This document shows positions 1 to 10,672 of a stretch of DNA of 64,000 nt, in pieces. Below the pieces are notes generated by a model. It was not told the DNA's origin, did not search any database, and saw nothing but the letters and a program-made list of their open reading frames with translations. The translations under genes were made by a program, and so were the position numbers. Positions within the stretch are counted from its first letter, which is position 1, and the number at the start of each line of letters is the position of its first letter. This DNA is from Pseudomonas fluorescens (GTDB taxonomy: Bacteria; Pseudomonadota; Gammaproteobacteria; Pseudomonadales; Pseudomonadaceae), in contig NZ_VCNJ01000014.1 of NCBI RefSeq assembly GCF_005938625.1, positions 124,001 through 188,000 on the forward strand. The letters run 5' to 3'.

Positions 1-2
1 TC

Positions 3-1973
3 GCACGTCTGGCGAGCATGGATCTGGGGCAGGCGATTCTGACAGATGTCGGTAGTGCCAAAGGCAATGTGGTGCGCGCGGCGACCGAGGCGTTCGGCGG
101 CATGCCGGCGCGTTTCGTGCCGGGACATCCGATCGCCGGTTCCGAGCAGAGCGGGGTAGAAGCCTCCAATGCCGAACTGTTCCGTCGTCACAAAGTGATT
201 CTTACGCCGCTCGAGCAAACCGATCCGGCGGCGCTGGCTGTGGTCGATCGTCTGTGGCGCGAATTGGGCGCCGATGTCGAGCACATGCAGGTCGAGCGTC
301 ACGACGAAGTGCTGGCTGCGACCAGCCATTTGCCGCACCTGTTGGCCTTTGGTCTGGTCGACTCGTTGGCCAAGCGCAATGAAAATCTTGAGATCTTCCG
401 TTACGCTGCGGGCGGTTTCCGCGATTTCACAAGAATCGCCGGAAGCGACCCGGTGATGTGGCACGACATCTTCCTCGCCAACCGCGAGGCTGTCCTGCGC
501 ACACTCGATACATTTCGCAGCGACCTCGACGCCTTGCGCGACGCGGTCGATGCAGGGGATGGGCACCAATTGTTGGGCGTTTTCACTCGCGCCCGGGTTG
601 CCCGCGAGCATTTCAGTAAAATCCTGGCCCGCAGGGCCTATGTGGACGCTATGAACTCCAACGATCTGATCTTCCTGGCTCAACCTGGTGGCCGCCTGTC
701 CGGTCGGATTCGCGTACCGGGTGACAAATCGATTTCCCACCGCTCGATCATGCTCGGTTCGCTGGCCGAAGGCGTCACTGAAGTCGAAGGCTTCCTCGAG
801 GGCGAAGACGCTCTGGCGACCTTGCAGGCATTCCGCGACATGGGCGTGGTCATCGAAGGCCCGCATCACGGCCGCGTGACCATCCACGGTGTCGGTCTGC
901 ACGGCCTGAAGCCGGCGCCAGGCCCCATCTATCTGGGCAACTCCGGTACCTCGATGCGTCTGTTGTCCGGCCTGTTGGCTGCGCAGAACTTCGACAGCAC
1001 GCTGACTGGCGATGCGTCGCTGTCCAAGCGCCCGATGAATCGCGTGGCCAATCCGCTGCGTGAAATGGGCGCGGTGATTGAAACCGCCGCCGAAGGTCGT
1101 CCGCCAATGACCATTCGCGGCGGTCACAAGCTCAAAGGCCTGACCTACACCATGCCGATGGCCAGTGCGCAGGTGAAGTCCTGCCTGCTGCTCGCCGGTC
1201 TGTACGCTGAAGGCAAGACCACCGTGACCGAGCCGGCTCCGACTCGCGATCACACCGAGCGCATGCTGCGTGGTTTCGGGTATCCGGTCAGCGTTGAAGG
1301 CGCTACGGCTTCGGTCGAATCTGGCGGCAAGCTGACGGCGACTCACATTGAAGTTCCGGGCGACATCTCGTCGTCAGCTTTCTTCCTCGTCGCGGCCTCG
1401 ATCGCCGAAGGTTCGGAGCTGGTGCTTGAGCACGTCGGCATCAACCCGACTCGTACCGGCGTTATCGACATCCTGCGTCTGATGGGCGCGGACATCACTC
1501 TGGAAAACCAGCGCGAAGTCGGCGGCGAGCCTGTGGCTGACCTGCGCGTGCGGGCAGCTAAACTCAAAGGTATCGAGATTCCGGAAGAGCTGGTGCCGTT
1601 GGCCATCGACGAATTCCCGGTACTGTTCGTGGCTGCGGCCTGCGCCGAAGGGCGCACCGTGCTGACCGGCGCTGAAGAGCTGCGGGTCAAGGAGTCGGAT
1701 CGTATTCAGGTGATGGCGGACGGTCTGTTGGCGCTGGGCGTGAAATGCCAGCCGACCCCGGACGGCATCATCATCGACGGCGGCCAGATCGGCGGCGGCG
1801 AAGTGCATGGTCATGGCGATCACCGTATCGCGATGGCTTTCAGTGTGGCCTCTCTGCGCGCCACCGCACCGATCCGCATCCATGATTGTGCCAACGTCGC
1901 GACGTCGTTCCCCAACTTCCTCGCACTGTGCGGGCAGGTCGGTATTCGTGTGGCACAAGAGGCTCAGTCGTGA
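3..1973 (+). CDS. tyrA-aroA: Bifunctional prephenate dehydrogenase / EPSP synthase (5' end outside window)
   Basis: This is a fusion of two aromatic amino acid enzymes; the frame is open from base 3, so the N-terminus lies upstream of the window. The visible first ~210 residues are the C-terminal part of prephenate dehydrogenase ([21 protein letters not shown]), the tyrosine-branch enzyme. From the internal Met at base 651 the rest is 5-enolpyruvylshikimate-3-phosphate synthase, which joins shikimate-3-phosphate and PEP. Visible EPSP synthase motifs are GDKSISHRS (substrate binding), [20 protein letters not shown] and DHRIAMAF near the end. The fused arrangement followed by cmk is typical of pseudomonads. 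The stop overlaps the cmk start. The internal ATG at 651 could also give a separate AroA product, but there is no direct evidence for this. Confidence 0.95.
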   Translation, partial: ARLASMDLGQAILTDVGSAKGNVVRAATEAFGGMPARFVPGHPIAGSEQSGVEASNAELFRRHKVILTPLEQTDPAALAVVDRLWRELGADVEHMQVERHDEVLAATSHLPHLLAFGLVDSLAKRNENLEIFRYAAGGFRDFTRIAGSDPVMWHDIFLANREAVLRTLDTFRSDLDALRDAVDAGDGHQLLGVFTRARVAREHFSKILARRAYVDAMNSNDLIFLAQPGGRLSGRIRVPGDKSISHRSIMLGSLAEGVTEVEGFLEGEDALATLQAFRDMGVVIEGPHHGRVTIHGVGLHGLKPAPGPIYLGNSGTSMRLLSGLLAAQNFDSTLTGDASLSKRPMNRVANPLREMGAVIETAAEGRPPMTIRGGHKLKGLTYTMPMASAQVKSCLLLAGLYAEGKTTVTEPAPTRDHTERMLRGFGYPVSVEGATASVESGGKLTATHIEVPGDISSSAFFLVAASIAEGSELVLEHVGINPTRTGVIDILRLMGADITLENQREVGGEPVADLRVRAAKLKGIEIPEELVPLAIDEFPVLFVAAACAEGRTVLTGAEELRVKESDRIQVMADGLLALGVKCQPTPDGIIIDGGQIGGGEVHGHGDHRIAMAFSVASLRATAPIRIHDCANVATSFPNFLALCGQVGIRVAQEAQS

Positions 1974-2659
1974 AAAACATTGCACCGGTCATCACCATTG
2001 ATGGGCCAAGCGGCTCGGGCAAAGGCACCGTAGCCGGGATTCTGGCCAAGCGTCTGGGCTGGAACCTGCTGGATTCCGGTGCGCTTTACCGTTTGCTGGC
2101 ATTTGCTGCGCACAACCATGGCGTTGATCTGACCAACGAAGAACTGCTGAAGAAACTTGCCGCTCATCTGGATGTGCAGTTCATTGCGGCGACGGATGGT
2201 CAGTTGCAACGGATCATTCTGGAGGGTGACGAAGTCAGCGATGTCATTCGCACCGAAAGCGTCGGTTCCGGCGCTTCGCAAGTGGCTGCATTGCCCGCCG
2301 TACGCGAGGCGCTGCTGCAACGCCAGCGTGCTTTTCAGGAAGCGCCGGGCCTGGTGGCCGATGGTCGCGACATGGGCACGGTGGTTTTTCCGGATGCGCC
2401 GCTGAAGATTTTCCTGACCGCCAGTGCCGAGGAGAGGGCGCGCCGTCGATATTTGCAGTTGAAGGGCAAAGTCGAGGGTGTTAGTCTGTCGAGTCTGCTA
2501 GATGAGATCCGTGCACGCGATGAGCGTGACACCCAGCGAGCGGTAGCCCCGCTTAAGCCGGCGGCTGACGCCATACAGCTGGATTCCACGGAGTTGTCCA
2601 TCGATCAGGTGCTTGAACGCATCATGAGCGAGATCGCCATTCGCGATATCGCCGGGTGA
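1970..2659 (+). CDS. cmk: Cytidylate kinase
   Basis: The enzyme phosphorylates CMP/dCMP to the diphosphate with ATP in the cytoplasm. The GTG at 1970 overlaps the tyrA-aroA stop (GTGA) and gives 229 residues, the usual length; a longer reading from 1886 would overlap aroA by almost 90 bases and is not needed. The P-loop is GPSGSGKGT near residues 11-19. Other family signatures are [13 protein letters not shown] near the middle and the Arg-rich lid [11 protein letters not shown]. Its place between aroA and rpsA is the standard proteobacterial order, and it is probably translationally coupled to the gene before it. Confidence 0.95.
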   Translation: MKNIAPVITIDGPSGSGKGTVAGILAKRLGWNLLDSGALYRLLAFAAHNHGVDLTNEELLKKLAAHLDVQFIAATDGQLQRIILEGDEVSDVIRTESVGSGASQVAALPAVREALLQRQRAFQEAPGLVADGRDMGTVVFPDAPLKIFLTASAEERARRRYLQLKGKVEGVSLSSLLDEIRARDERDTQRAVAPLKPAADAIQLDSTELSIDQVLERIMSEIAIRDIAG

Positions 2660-2717
2660 CCAAGAAGGTTGCAGGGGACCAGTCATAGTCCTGCGGCGCT
2701 TCTTCTATATGAAACTA

Positions 2718-2767
2718 ACCCACACCGTCTGGGGTGTGGAGATGGGCGTATCCTTCGCCCTCATTTA
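2718..2767 (+). promoter_or_regulatory. Structured rpsA leader (two hairpins)
   Basis: Two inverted repeats sit just ahead of the rpsA ribosome site. The first pairs CCCACACC with GGTGTGG around 2719-2739; the second pairs GGGCG with CGCCC around 2744-2760. The AGGA ribosome site follows at about 2769-2772. S1 is known in enterobacteria to repress its own translation through a structured leader, so a similar role is plausible here, but this is inference from position and shape only. Confidence 0.4.
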
Positions 2768-2778
2768 CAGGAATTAAA

Positions 2779-4467
2779 ATGAGCGAAAGCTTTGCGGAAC
2801 TCTTTGAAGAAAGCCTAAAAACCCTGAACCTTCAGGCAGGCTCCATCATCACCGGTGTTATCGTTGATATCGATTACCAGGCTCGCTGGGTAACCGTTCA
2901 CGCTGGCCTGAAGTCTGAAGCACTCATCCCGCTTGAGCAGTTCTACAACGACGCTGGCGATCTGACTATCAATGTCGGTGACGAAGTTCACGTTGCTCTG
3001 GACTCGGTTGAAGACGGTTTCGGTGAAACCAAGCTGTCCCGTGAAAAAGCCAAGCGCGCTGAGTGCTGGATCGTTCTGGAAGCAGCATTCGCAGCTGAGG
3101 AAGTGGTCAAGGGCGTTATCAACGGTAAGGTTAAAGGCGGCTTCACTGTCGACGTTAACGGCATCCGTGCGTTCCTGCCAGGTTCCCTGGTTGACGTCCG
3201 TCCAGTGCGCGACACCACGCACCTGGAAGGCAAAGAGCTGGAATTCAAGGTCATCAAGCTGGACCAGAAGCGCAACAACGTTGTCGTTTCCCGTCGCAGC
3301 GTCCTGGAAGCCGAGAACTCCGCCGAGCGTGAAGCTCTGCTGGAATCCCTGCAGGAAGGCCAGCAAGTCAAAGGTATCGTCAAAAACCTCACCGATTACG
3401 GCGCATTCGTCGATCTGGGTGGCGTGGACGGCCTGCTGCACATCACCGACATGGCCTGGAAGCGCATCAAGCATCCTTCCGAGATCGTCAATGTTGGTGA
3501 CGAAATCGACGTTAAGGTTCTGAAATACGATCGCGAACGCAACCGTGTTTCCCTGGGCCTGAAGCAACTGGGCGAAGATCCATGGGTTGCTATCAAAGCC
3601 CGTTACCCAGAAAGCACTCGCGTTACCGCTCGTGTAACCAACCTGACCGACTACGGCTGCTTCGCTGAGCTGGAAGAAGGCGTTGAAGGTCTGGTACACG
3701 TTTCGGAAATGGACTGGACCAACAAGAACATCCACCCTTCGAAAGTCGTACAAGTCGGCGACGAAGTGGAAGTTATGGTTCTGGACATCGACGAAGAGCG
3801 TCGTCGTATCTCCCTGGGCATCAAGCAGTGCAAATCTAACCCATGGGAAGATTTCTCTGGCCAGTTCAACAAGGGCGATAAAATCTCCGGCACCATCAAG
3901 TCGATCACCGATTTCGGTATCTTCATTGGTCTGGACGGCGGCATCGACGGTCTGGTTCACCTGTCCGACATCTCCTGGAACGAAGTTGGCGAAGAAGCTG
4001 TTCGTCGTTTCAAGAAGGGCGACGAGCTGGACACCGTTATCCTGTCGGTTGACCCAGAGCGCGAGCGTATCTCCCTGGGTATCAAGCAACTGGAAAGCGA
4101 TCCGTTCTCCGAGTACGTCTCGGTTAACGACAAAGGCGCAATCGTTACTGGCACCGTGAAAGAAGTTGACGCCAAAGGCGCCATCATCGTTCTGGCCGAC
4201 GATATCGAAGCGACTCTGAAAGCCTCCGAAATCAGCCGTGACCGCGTTGAAGACGCGCGCAACGTTCTGAAAGAAGGCCAGGAAGTAGAAGCCAAGATCA
4301 TCAGCGTTGATCGTAAGAGCCGCGTGATCCAACTCTCCATCAAGTCGAAAGATGATGCTGAAGAGAAAGAAGCTATCCAGAGCCTGAAATCGGCTCCGGA
4401 AGGTGAAGCAGCTGACACCACCATGGCTGGCCTGCTGCGCCAGGCAATGGCGGCCAAACAGAACTAA
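2779..4467 (+). CDS. rpsA: 30S ribosomal protein S1
   Basis: This is the largest small-subunit protein; it binds mRNA and helps initiation on structured or weak leaders. The ATG at 2779 follows AGGA and begins [13 protein letters not shown], the usual S1 start, giving 562 residues; the in-frame start at 2734 has no good ribosome site and would add leader sequence. Six S1 RNA-binding repeats are visible. The last four are very regular, each with a variant of [19 protein letters not shown] and RVSLGLKQL. The gene ends at a strong terminator, so it closes the cmk-rpsA unit. A 555-residue open frame on the other strand is a composition effect. Confidence 0.97.
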   Translation: MSESFAELFEESLKTLNLQAGSIITGVIVDIDYQARWVTVHAGLKSEALIPLEQFYNDAGDLTINVGDEVHVALDSVEDGFGETKLSREKAKRAECWIVLEAAFAAEEVVKGVINGKVKGGFTVDVNGIRAFLPGSLVDVRPVRDTTHLEGKELEFKVIKLDQKRNNVVVSRRSVLEAENSAEREALLESLQEGQQVKGIVKNLTDYGAFVDLGGVDGLLHITDMAWKRIKHPSEIVNVGDEIDVKVLKYDRERNRVSLGLKQLGEDPWVAIKARYPESTRVTARVTNLTDYGCFAELEEGVEGLVHVSEMDWTNKNIHPSKVVQVGDEVEVMVLDIDEERRRISLGIKQCKSNPWEDFSGQFNKGDKISGTIKSITDFGIFIGLDGGIDGLVHLSDISWNEVGEEAVRRFKKGDELDTVILSVDPERERISLGIKQLESDPFSEYVSVNDKGAIVTGTVKEVDAKGAIIVLADDIEATLKASEISRDRVEDARNVLKEGQEVEAKIISVDRKSRVIQLSIKSKDDAEEKEAIQSLKSAPEGEAADTTMAGLLRQAMAAKQN

Positions 4468-4483
4468 GTTCTGATTGGGCAAT

Positions 4484-4513
4484 AAAAAGGGCGACTTCGG
4501 TCGCCCTTTTTTG
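4484..4513 (+). terminator. Rho-independent terminator after rpsA
   Basis: The stem AAAGGGCGAC with a TTCG loop and its complement GTCGCCCTTT is followed by a T run. It lies 16 bases after the rpsA stop. Confidence 0.9.
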
Positions 4514-4672
4514 TGCCTGCGATTTAGTGTTTCGAGTCATGCATGAAGGTTTCAGTGAAACCAATCCCGCTTCTGGGCGGTCTGTTTCTTTAATCGGATC
4601 AATCGTCTATTCACGTCTAAGCTTGGTCTTAAGCGTGAAGTCGTCGGGCAGTTGCCTGGCATAAGGAAGTGG

Positions 4673-4951
4673 ATGAACAAGTTTATTATCCTCGTGGCTG
4701 TACTTGTTCTGGCTGGCTGTACGACCAGTGCCAAAACCCATGCGGTGCGTGGCGTCAGTGGTATCGAGGTCGATTGCTCCGGGTTGGGCTCTGGCTGGGA
4801 GAAATGCCAGAAGCGCGCGGCTAAGGAGTGCAAGGGCGCGGGCTACAAAGTGATCACGCGATCAGATGATGCCAAGGATGAGGATGAGTTTCCTTTTGGC
4901 TTCAACCCGGCAGGCTACGTGACACGCACCATGCTGGTGATCTGTCGATAA
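4673..4951 (+). CDS. Small predicted lipoprotein
   Basis: This is a 92-residue protein with a short signal sequence and lipobox (LVLAGC, Cys at residue 16), so it should be lipidated and membrane-anchored. The ATG at 4673 has a good AAGGAAG site; an upstream TTG at 4652 is unlikely. The mature part contains several Cys (CSG, CQKR, CKG, and a final CR) and a conserved-looking KEC.GAGYKVITRSDD segment. The fold is not recognised and no function is proposed. It stands alone between the rpsA terminator and ihfB. Confidence 0.8.
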   Translation: MNKFIILVAVLVLAGCTTSAKTHAVRGVSGIEVDCSGLGSGWEKCQKRAAKECKGAGYKVITRSDDAKDEDEFPFGFNPAGYVTRTMLVICR

Positions 4952-5102
4952 GCATGCATGCTCAGTTTGTTACTTTAATGCCCTGAAAATGGGCGTTTCG
5001 GCGCCGATGAAGATATGTCAATCCCTGGGCTGTTCAAAATCTTCCGGGCGTGCTAAAACCTTTCAAGCGCTGATCTAGCTGCTTGAAAAAGAAGGGAAAA
5101 AT

Positions 5103-5399
5103 ATGACGAAGTCGGAGTTGATCGAACGAATTGTCACCCATCAAGGGCTGCTCTCATCCAAGGATGTGGAGCTGGCCATCAAGACCATGCTTGAGCAAAT
5201 GTCCCAATGCCTGGCCACCGGTGATCGCATCGAGATCCGTGGGTTTGGCAGCTTCTCCCTGCACTACCGTGCGCCGCGCGTTGGTCGTAACCCTAAGACA
5301 GGTCAGTCGGTCAGTCTTGACGGTAAATTCGTTCCGCATTTCAAGCCGGGTAAAGAATTGCGTGATCGGGTGAATGAGGAAGAGGAGGAGGGGGTTTGA
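5103..5399 (+). CDS. ihfB: Integration host factor beta subunit
   Basis: This is one half of the IHF heterodimer, a nucleoid protein that bends DNA at specific sites. At 98 residues it has the family length. It begins [10 protein letters not shown] and contains the DNA-arm region [21 protein letters not shown] with the intercalating-proline context, followed by [15 protein letters not shown]. The ATG at 5103 follows a purine-rich GAAGGG. IHF-beta next to lapA and an O-antigen locus is the usual Pseudomonas arrangement. Confidence 0.97.
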   Translation: MTKSELIERIVTHQGLLSSKDVELAIKTMLEQMSQCLATGDRIEIRGFGSFSLHYRAPRVGRNPKTGQSVSLDGKFVPHFKPGKELRDRVNEEEEEGV

Positions 5400-5429
5400 T
5401 CTGCGCTATTCAAATTCGAGGGGGCGTGA

Positions 5430-5669
5430 ATGCGTAACCTGAAACGCATACTGCTTGGCGTATTTCTTCTGCTGATGGTTCTGATTGTTCTGGCTTTTGT
5501 GCTTGAGAATCAGCAGTCGGTTTCGCTTTTGTTTCTAGGTTTTTCCGGGCCGCAGTTGCCAGTGTCGCTCGTTGCAGTGTTGGCTTTGTTGATCGGAATG
5601 CTGATTGGCCCTTTATTGGGCTGGTTTCTGGGGCGTTCGTCCAGAGCCGCACGCAAGCGACTGGTCTGA
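5430..5669 (+). CDS. lapA: LapA-domain (DUF1049) inner-membrane protein
   Basis: This 79-residue protein has two hydrophobic segments (about residues 7-26 and 42-67) and a basic tail RSSRAARKRLV. The ENQQ.VSLLFLGF segment between the helices is characteristic of the LapA/YciS family, which in E. coli takes part in LPS assembly and control of LpxC. The start at 5430 follows GAGGGGG and lies 30 bases after ihfB, so it is likely cotranscribed with it. The assignment is by family; no partner LapB is in the window. Confidence 0.8.
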   Translation: MRNLKRILLGVFLLLMVLIVLAFVLENQQSVSLLFLGFSGPQLPVSLVAVLALLIGMLIGPLLGWFLGRSSRAARKRLV

Positions 5670-5892
5670 AAACGACAGGCGCACGGCGTCTGTCGAAATT
5701 GCGCCTCAGCCTGTCTTTATCCATTAGTAAAACCATCATTAAGCTGTAAAATGCAGCCCTTGTTCGATCGTGCCTTATTGCATATCGATTCAGACTGACT
5801 CTGACGGATGCCAACTGCGACTGGCCTCTGCATTCATGGATTAGATGGCGCTCAATGGCAGCGCTGTCCGCAGCTCAAGGGTATCGTTTCGC

Positions 5893-6969
5893 GTGAAAAT
5901 TCTAGTTACCGGCGGCGCCGGCTTCATTGGCTCGGCAGTCATCCGTCACATCATCTCCAGCACTTCCGATGCGGTCGTTAACGTCGATAAGCTGACTTAC
6001 GCCGGCAATCTGGAGTCGCTGGCGGAAGTCAGCCAGAATTCGCGTTACGCCTTCGAGCGCGTCGATATCTGTGATCGTGATGAAATCGATCGCGTCCTGC
6101 GTGAGCACCAACCGGATGCCATTATGCATCTGGCCGCAGAATCCCACGTCGATCGCTCGATCTCCGGCCCGTCCGAGTTTATCCAGACCAACATCATCGG
6201 CACTTACACGCTGCTCGAAGCCGCCCGCCATTACTGGGCCGCGCTGGATGATGCGCGTAAAGCCAGTTTCCGCTTTCACCATATTTCGACTGACGAAGTC
6301 TACGGTGATCTCGAGGGGCCGGAAGATCTCTTCACCGAAACCACGCCTTACCAGCCAAGCTCGCCTTACTCGGCAAGCAAGGCCAGCTCCGACCATCTGG
6401 TTCGTGCCTGGGCACGTACTTATGGTCTGCCGACACTGGTTACCAACTGCTCGAACAACTACGGCCCATGCCATTTCCCTGAGAAGCTGATCCCCCTGAT
6501 TATTCTCAATGCTCTGGAAGGCAAGCCTCTGCCGGTTTATGGCAAAGGTAACCAGGTTCGTGACTGGTTGTATGTAGAAGATCACGCTCGGGCGTTGTAC
6601 AAAGTCGTCACCGAAGGCGTAATTGGTGAGACTTACAACATCGGCGGTCATAACGAAAAACAAAACATCGAAGTGGTGCATACCCTGTGTGCGTTGCTCG
6701 ATGAGTTGCGCCCTGATTCTGCCCATCGTCCGCATGCCAGCCTGATTACCTATGTTCAGGATCGTCCAGGGCATGACGTGCGTTATGCAATCGATGCGAG
6801 CAAGATTCAGCGTGAACTGGGTTGGACACCGGAGGAAACCTTTGAAACCGGTATTCGCAAGACTGTTGAGTGGTATCTGAGTAACACCGAATGGGTAGAG
6901 CACGTGAAGAGCGGTAGCTATCAACAGTGGATTGACCAGAACTACGCAGATCGATCGACTAAAGCATGA
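5893..6969 (+). CDS. rmlB: dTDP-glucose 4,6-dehydratase
   Basis: The enzyme converts dTDP-glucose to dTDP-4-keto-6-deoxyglucose. The GTG at 5893 begins [17 protein letters not shown] directly at the Rossmann glycine motif and gives 358 residues, the usual length; the earlier in-frame start at 5845 only adds a nonconserved leader. The active-site TDEVYGD and the Tyr-Lys pair in [10 protein letters not shown] are present, with [16 protein letters not shown] in the C-terminal half. It starts the O-antigen locus and overlaps rmlD by four bases (ATGA). Confidence 0.95.
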   Translation: MKILVTGGAGFIGSAVIRHIISSTSDAVVNVDKLTYAGNLESLAEVSQNSRYAFERVDICDRDEIDRVLREHQPDAIMHLAAESHVDRSISGPSEFIQTNIIGTYTLLEAARHYWAALDDARKASFRFHHISTDEVYGDLEGPEDLFTETTPYQPSSPYSASKASSDHLVRAWARTYGLPTLVTNCSNNYGPCHFPEKLIPLIILNALEGKPLPVYGKGNQVRDWLYVEDHARALYKVVTEGVIGETYNIGGHNEKQNIEVVHTLCALLDELRPDSAHRPHASLITYVQDRPGHDVRYAIDASKIQRELGWTPEETFETGIRKTVEWYLSNTEWVEHVKSGSYQQWIDQNYADRSTKA

Positions 6970-7847
6970 AAATTTTATTGCTGGGTATGAATGGGCAGGT
7001 GGGGTGGGAGCTACAACGCGCCCTTGCGCCACTTGGAGAATTAATTGCCCTTGATCGCAATACAGGTGGTGACTTATCTGATCTGGACGCCCTGCGCACG
7101 ATGATTCGCAAGGTTGGACCTGACGTCATCGTCAACGCCGCAGCCTATACCGCTGTCGATAAGGCTGAGTCGGAAACCGAACTGTCAGACCGTGTGAACG
7201 CTCGGGCGAGTCAGGTCATGGCTGAAGAGGCTGCGTCCTTGGGTAGCTGGCTTGTTCATTACTCGACCGACTATGTGTTCAGCGGCCAGGGTACGCAGCC
7301 TTGGCAAGAAACTGATGCAGTCGCCCCGGTGAATCACTATGGCGCCAGTAAGCTGGCCGGTGAGCAAGCGATTATCGCGTCAGGTTGCAAGTACCTGATC
7401 TTCCGCACCAGTTGGGTTTACGGCGCACGTGGCAACAATTTTGCCAAAACCATGCTGCGTTTAGCCAAGGAGCGTGAAACGCTTAATGTTATTGCCGACC
7501 AGATCGGAGCGCCGACCGGTGCTGATCTGATTGCAGACGTGACGGGTTTGGCAATTCAACAAGTGATGCAGCGCCCTGAACTGGCGGGTCTTTATCACTT
7601 GGCTGCAGGCGGTGAGGTTTCTTGGCATGGCTATGCCAGCCATGTCATAGAATTTGCACAAACCAATGGCGAGCAGCTTGCGGTTAAAGCGATAGATCCA
7701 ATCGACACCAGCGCTTACCCAACACCTGCACGGCGTCCTCTGAATTCACGTTTGAATACGCAGAAACTACGTGACAATTTTTCTCTGCACTTGCCGGATT
7801 GGCAAAGTGGTGTAACCCGAATGCTTAGGGAAGTTTTGAATAAATGA
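6966..7847 (+). CDS. rmlD: dTDP-4-dehydrorhamnose reductase
   Basis: This is the last step of dTDP-L-rhamnose synthesis, the reduction of dTDP-4-keto-L-rhamnose. It has 293 residues, the N-terminal nucleotide-binding [10 protein letters not shown], then YSTDYVFSG and the catalytic YGASKLAGE. It overlaps rmlB at its start and rmlA at its end (ATGA junctions), so the three genes are translationally coupled. Its usual substrate comes from RmlC, which is not encoded in this window. Confidence 0.95.
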   Translation: MKILLLGMNGQVGWELQRALAPLGELIALDRNTGGDLSDLDALRTMIRKVGPDVIVNAAAYTAVDKAESETELSDRVNARASQVMAEEAASLGSWLVHYSTDYVFSGQGTQPWQETDAVAPVNHYGASKLAGEQAIIASGCKYLIFRTSWVYGARGNNFAKTMLRLAKERETLNVIADQIGAPTGADLIADVTGLAIQQVMQRPELAGLYHLAAGGEVSWHGYASHVIEFAQTNGEQLAVKAIDPIDTSAYPTPARRPLNSRLNTQKLRDNFSLHLPDWQSGVTRMLREVLNK

Positions 7848-8734
7848 CCACGACAAATCGTAAAGGTATCATCCTCGCCGGCGGCTCGGGCACGCGTCTG
7901 CACCCGCTGACTCTTGGCGTATCAAAGCAGATGTTGCCGATCTACGACAAGCCGATGATCTTTTATCCGTTGTCGGTACTGATGCTTGCGGGGATGCGCG
8001 AGATTCTGATCATCTCCACCCCGGAAGATTTGCCGTGCTTTCGCAAGTTGCTCGGCGATGGCAGCGTGTACGGAATCAATCTGACCTACGCCGAGCAGCC
8101 TAGCCCCGATGGTCTCGCTCAAGCGTTCATCATTGGTGAAGAGTTCATTGGAAAGGACCCTTGCTGCTTGATCTTGGGGGACAATATTTTCTACGGTCAG
8201 CACTTCTCGGATAACTTGCGTTCTGCAAGCTCACAGCAGCAGGGTGCTACTGTATTCGGCTACCACGTATCCGACCCGGAGCGTTTTGGCGTAGTTGAAT
8301 TCGATGCAACGGGGCGCGCGCTGAGTATCGAAGAAAAACCACTGAAACCCAAATCCAACTATGCCGTCACCGGTTTGTATTTCTACGACAACGACGTTGT
8401 CGAGATCGCTAAGGGCATCAAGCCTTCCGAGCGTGGCGAACTGGAAATTACCGACGTTAACCGTGCATACCTTGAGCGCAAAACGCTGAGTGTTGAAATG
8501 CTTGGCCGCGGTTTCGCCTGGCTTGATACCGGGACTCATGATTCGCTGCTGGAAGCCAGTCACTTCGTACACACTATCGAGCAGCGACAAGGCTTGAAAG
8601 TGGCGTGCCTGGAAGAGATTGCTTACCACAACGGCTGGATCACTGCCGAGCAACTGGGGGCTCAAGCCGATGCCCTGAAGAAAACTGGCTACGGTCAGTA
8701 TCTGCAGAAACTGCTGGACTCGCCTTCCCATTGA
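7844..8734 (+). CDS. rmlA: Glucose-1-phosphate thymidylyltransferase
   Basis: The enzyme makes dTDP-glucose from dTTP and glucose-1-phosphate, the entry step for dTDP-6-deoxyhexoses. It has 296 residues, the nucleotidyltransferase loop [17 protein letters not shown] near the N-terminus, then [11 protein letters not shown] and GDNIFYG with the metal-binding Asp. It follows rmlD with a four-base overlap. The usual fourth gene rmlC is absent directly downstream; a glycosyltransferase follows after 55 bases. Confidence 0.95.
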   Translation: MTTTNRKGIILAGGSGTRLHPLTLGVSKQMLPIYDKPMIFYPLSVLMLAGMREILIISTPEDLPCFRKLLGDGSVYGINLTYAEQPSPDGLAQAFIIGEEFIGKDPCCLILGDNIFYGQHFSDNLRSASSQQQGATVFGYHVSDPERFGVVEFDATGRALSIEEKPLKPKSNYAVTGLYFYDNDVVEIAKGIKPSERGELEITDVNRAYLERKTLSVEMLGRGFAWLDTGTHDSLLEASHFVHTIEQRQGLKVACLEEIAYHNGWITAEQLGAQADALKKTGYGQYLQKLLDSPSH

Positions 8735-8789
8735 TTCGAGCGCGTAATCCTTTCGAGTAGAAGCGTCAACCGGTTCAAGCAGGAACGGC

Positions 8790-9713
8790 ATGTCAGTAAA
8801 ACATCCTAAGGTCGCGGTTTTGCTGGCTGCCTACAATGGCATGCAGTGGATCGAGGAGCAGTTGGCCTCGATCCTCGGCCAGTTAGCGGTCGACGTAACT
8901 GTTCATATAAGTATCGACCCCTCCACTGACGGAACTGAGGCGTGGTGCGTGGCTTACGCTGGGCAACACCCTGAGGTTTTGATCCTGCCGACTGCCGGCA
9001 GTTTTGGGGGGGCATCCCGCAACTTCTTCCGTCTCATCCGTGATGTCGACTTTAAGGGGTACGACTTCATTGCCTTCGCCGATCAGGACGACGTATGGCA
9101 TGTGGACAAGCTGCAGCGTGCGGTTCATGTAATGCAAGACCGTCAGATCGATGCTTACTCAAGTAATGTCACAGCATTTTGGCCAGACGGTAAAACTCAT
9201 CTGCTGGACAAGGCACAGCCTCAAGTTGAATGGGACTATCTATTCGAGGCGGCAGGGCCTGGTTGTACTTACGTGATGGGCAAGCGGCTCGCAGATACAC
9301 TGAAGACGTCGATGCTCGACAATTGGCAGCTTTTGCAAGCCGTCAGTCTCCATGACTGGTATTGCTACGCTTTTGCGCGCAGTCATCATTACCGCTGGTA
9401 CATTGACCCGGAACCGTCCATGAATTATCGCCAACACGAGCGTAATCAGGTCGGCGCTAACAAGGGCTTGAGTCCGTTGGTTGCCCGCTATAAAACAATT
9501 CATGACGGCTGGTGGTTCAGTCAGGTGCAGTTGATCGTGCGCTTGATTGGTCGGGGCGGCGACCCCTTTGTGCGAACGTGGCTGGAATTGCGTCGCAGGC
9601 AATTGATAACGCTTTCCTTCAGCGCTTTGCGTTGCCGGCGGAGAGTACGCGACAAGGTGTTTTTCTTTTGCATTTGTTGGGTTACTGCGTTGATAGGGAA
9701 CAAGTCTAGATGA
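8790..9713 (+). CDS. Family 2 glycosyltransferase, rhamnosyltransferase-like
   Basis: This is a cytoplasmic GT-A glycosyltransferase of 307 residues. The N-terminal KVAVLLAAYNGMQWIEEQL, SIDPSTDGT and the metal/nucleotide-binding FADQDDVWH motif are the pattern seen in rhamnosyltransferases that use dTDP-L-Rha. Its place directly after rmlBDA fits that donor. Acceptor and linkage cannot be read from sequence. It overlaps the next gene by four bases. A second protein of the same type lies at 27012-27992. Confidence 0.8.
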   Translation: MSVKHPKVAVLLAAYNGMQWIEEQLASILGQLAVDVTVHISIDPSTDGTEAWCVAYAGQHPEVLILPTAGSFGGASRNFFRLIRDVDFKGYDFIAFADQDDVWHVDKLQRAVHVMQDRQIDAYSSNVTAFWPDGKTHLLDKAQPQVEWDYLFEAAGPGCTYVMGKRLADTLKTSMLDNWQLLQAVSLHDWYCYAFARSHHYRWYIDPEPSMNYRQHERNQVGANKGLSPLVARYKTIHDGWWFSQVQLIVRLIGRGGDPFVRTWLELRRRQLITLSFSALRCRRRVRDKVFFFCICWVTALIGNKSR

Positions 9714-10672
9714 CCGCCCCGAACGTGTTGGTTACAGGTGCCGGCGGTTTCGTTGGGGAGGCGGTGGTTTTCAGGCTATTAGTAGACAAAAAGTTTTACC
9801 CGATTGCGGCTGTACGCGGAGCCACTCGGCTTCAGGGGGTGTGCGCAGTTCAAACCTTCAACTTGACCGATGCCACACAACTGCCAGCGCTGCGTGGTGT
9901 TCAAGTTGTCGTTCATGCTGCTGCGCGAGTGCATGTCATGAACGAAACTGCAGACGACGCGTTGGCCGAGTTTCGTAGGGTCAATGTGGAGGGAACTCTA
10001 AGGTTGGCGAAATGTGCCGCCGAATCTGGAGTTAAACGCTTTATTTTTCTCAGTTCTATCAAGGTCAATGGCGAATCGACTGTAGCAGGTAAACCATTCA
10101 ATGCCGATGACCAGCCGAGCCCCCAAGACCCGTATGGGGTATCCAAATACGAGGCGGAGGAGCGATTGAGGCAGTTGGGTCGTGACACCGGCATGGAGGT
10201 CGTGATAATTCGTCCACCGCTGGTTTACGGTCCCGGCGTAAAAGCTAATTTTCTGAGCATGTTGCGTTGGCTTGATAAAGGTATTCCTTTGCCTCTGGGG
10301 GCCATTGGAAATCGGCGAAGTCTGGTTTCGATCGGTAATCTGGTGAGTCTGATAGTCACCTGTATCGATCATCCAGCCGCGGCTAACCAGATTTTTCTAG
10401 TCAGTGACGGTGAAGATTTGTCTACCAGTCAATTGCTGCGTCGACTCTCCGGTGCACTGGGTAAATCCGCCCGACTGTTACCTGTACCCGAATGGTTGCT
10501 GGCAGTAGCGGCATCGGTATTGGGCAAGCAGTCTGTCGTGCAAAGAATATGTGGCTCATTGCAAGTCGATATCACTAAGAATCGTGACCTGCTGGGTTGG
10601 GCTCCTCCCGTCAACATGGACGAAGCCATGCGCCAAACCGCTGGCCATTACTTGGAAAAGCAAACGCAATGA
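9710..10672 (+). CDS. wbpV: NAD-dependent nucleotide-sugar dehydrogenase, WbpV-like
   Basis: This is a 320-residue short-chain dehydrogenase/epimerase with VTGAGGFVGEAVV at the N-terminus, SSIKVNG and the catalytic YGVSKYEAEERL. It matches the WbpV group, which reduces the WbpM product to UDP-D-QuiNAc in Pseudomonas O-antigen loci. It sits immediately before a WbpL-like initiating transferase (four-base overlap), the usual order, and wbpM is present at 28444. The substrate is inferred from this context; related epimerases such as a UDP-GlcNAc C4 epimerase are hard to exclude by eye. Confidence 0.75.
   Translation: MTAPNVLVTGAGGFVGEAVVFRLLVDKKFYPIAAVRGATRLQGVCAVQTFNLTDATQLPALRGVQVVVHAAARVHVMNETADDALAEFRRVNVEGTLRLAKCAAESGVKRFIFLSSIKVNGESTVAGKPFNADDQPSPQDPYGVSKYEAEERLRQLGRDTGMEVVIIRPPLVYGPGVKANFLSMLRWLDKGIPLPLGAIGNRRSLVSIGNLVSLIVTCIDHPAAANQIFLVSDGEDLSTSQLLRRLSGALGKSARLLPVPEWLLAVAASVLGKQSVVQRICGSLQVDITKNRDLLGWAPPVNMDEAMRQTAGHYLEKQTQ

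Noticed and set aside
2815..4482. 555-residue open frame opposite rpsA
   Set aside because: It mirrors rpsA codon bias; the translation is low complexity and rpsA with its six S1 repeats is certain.
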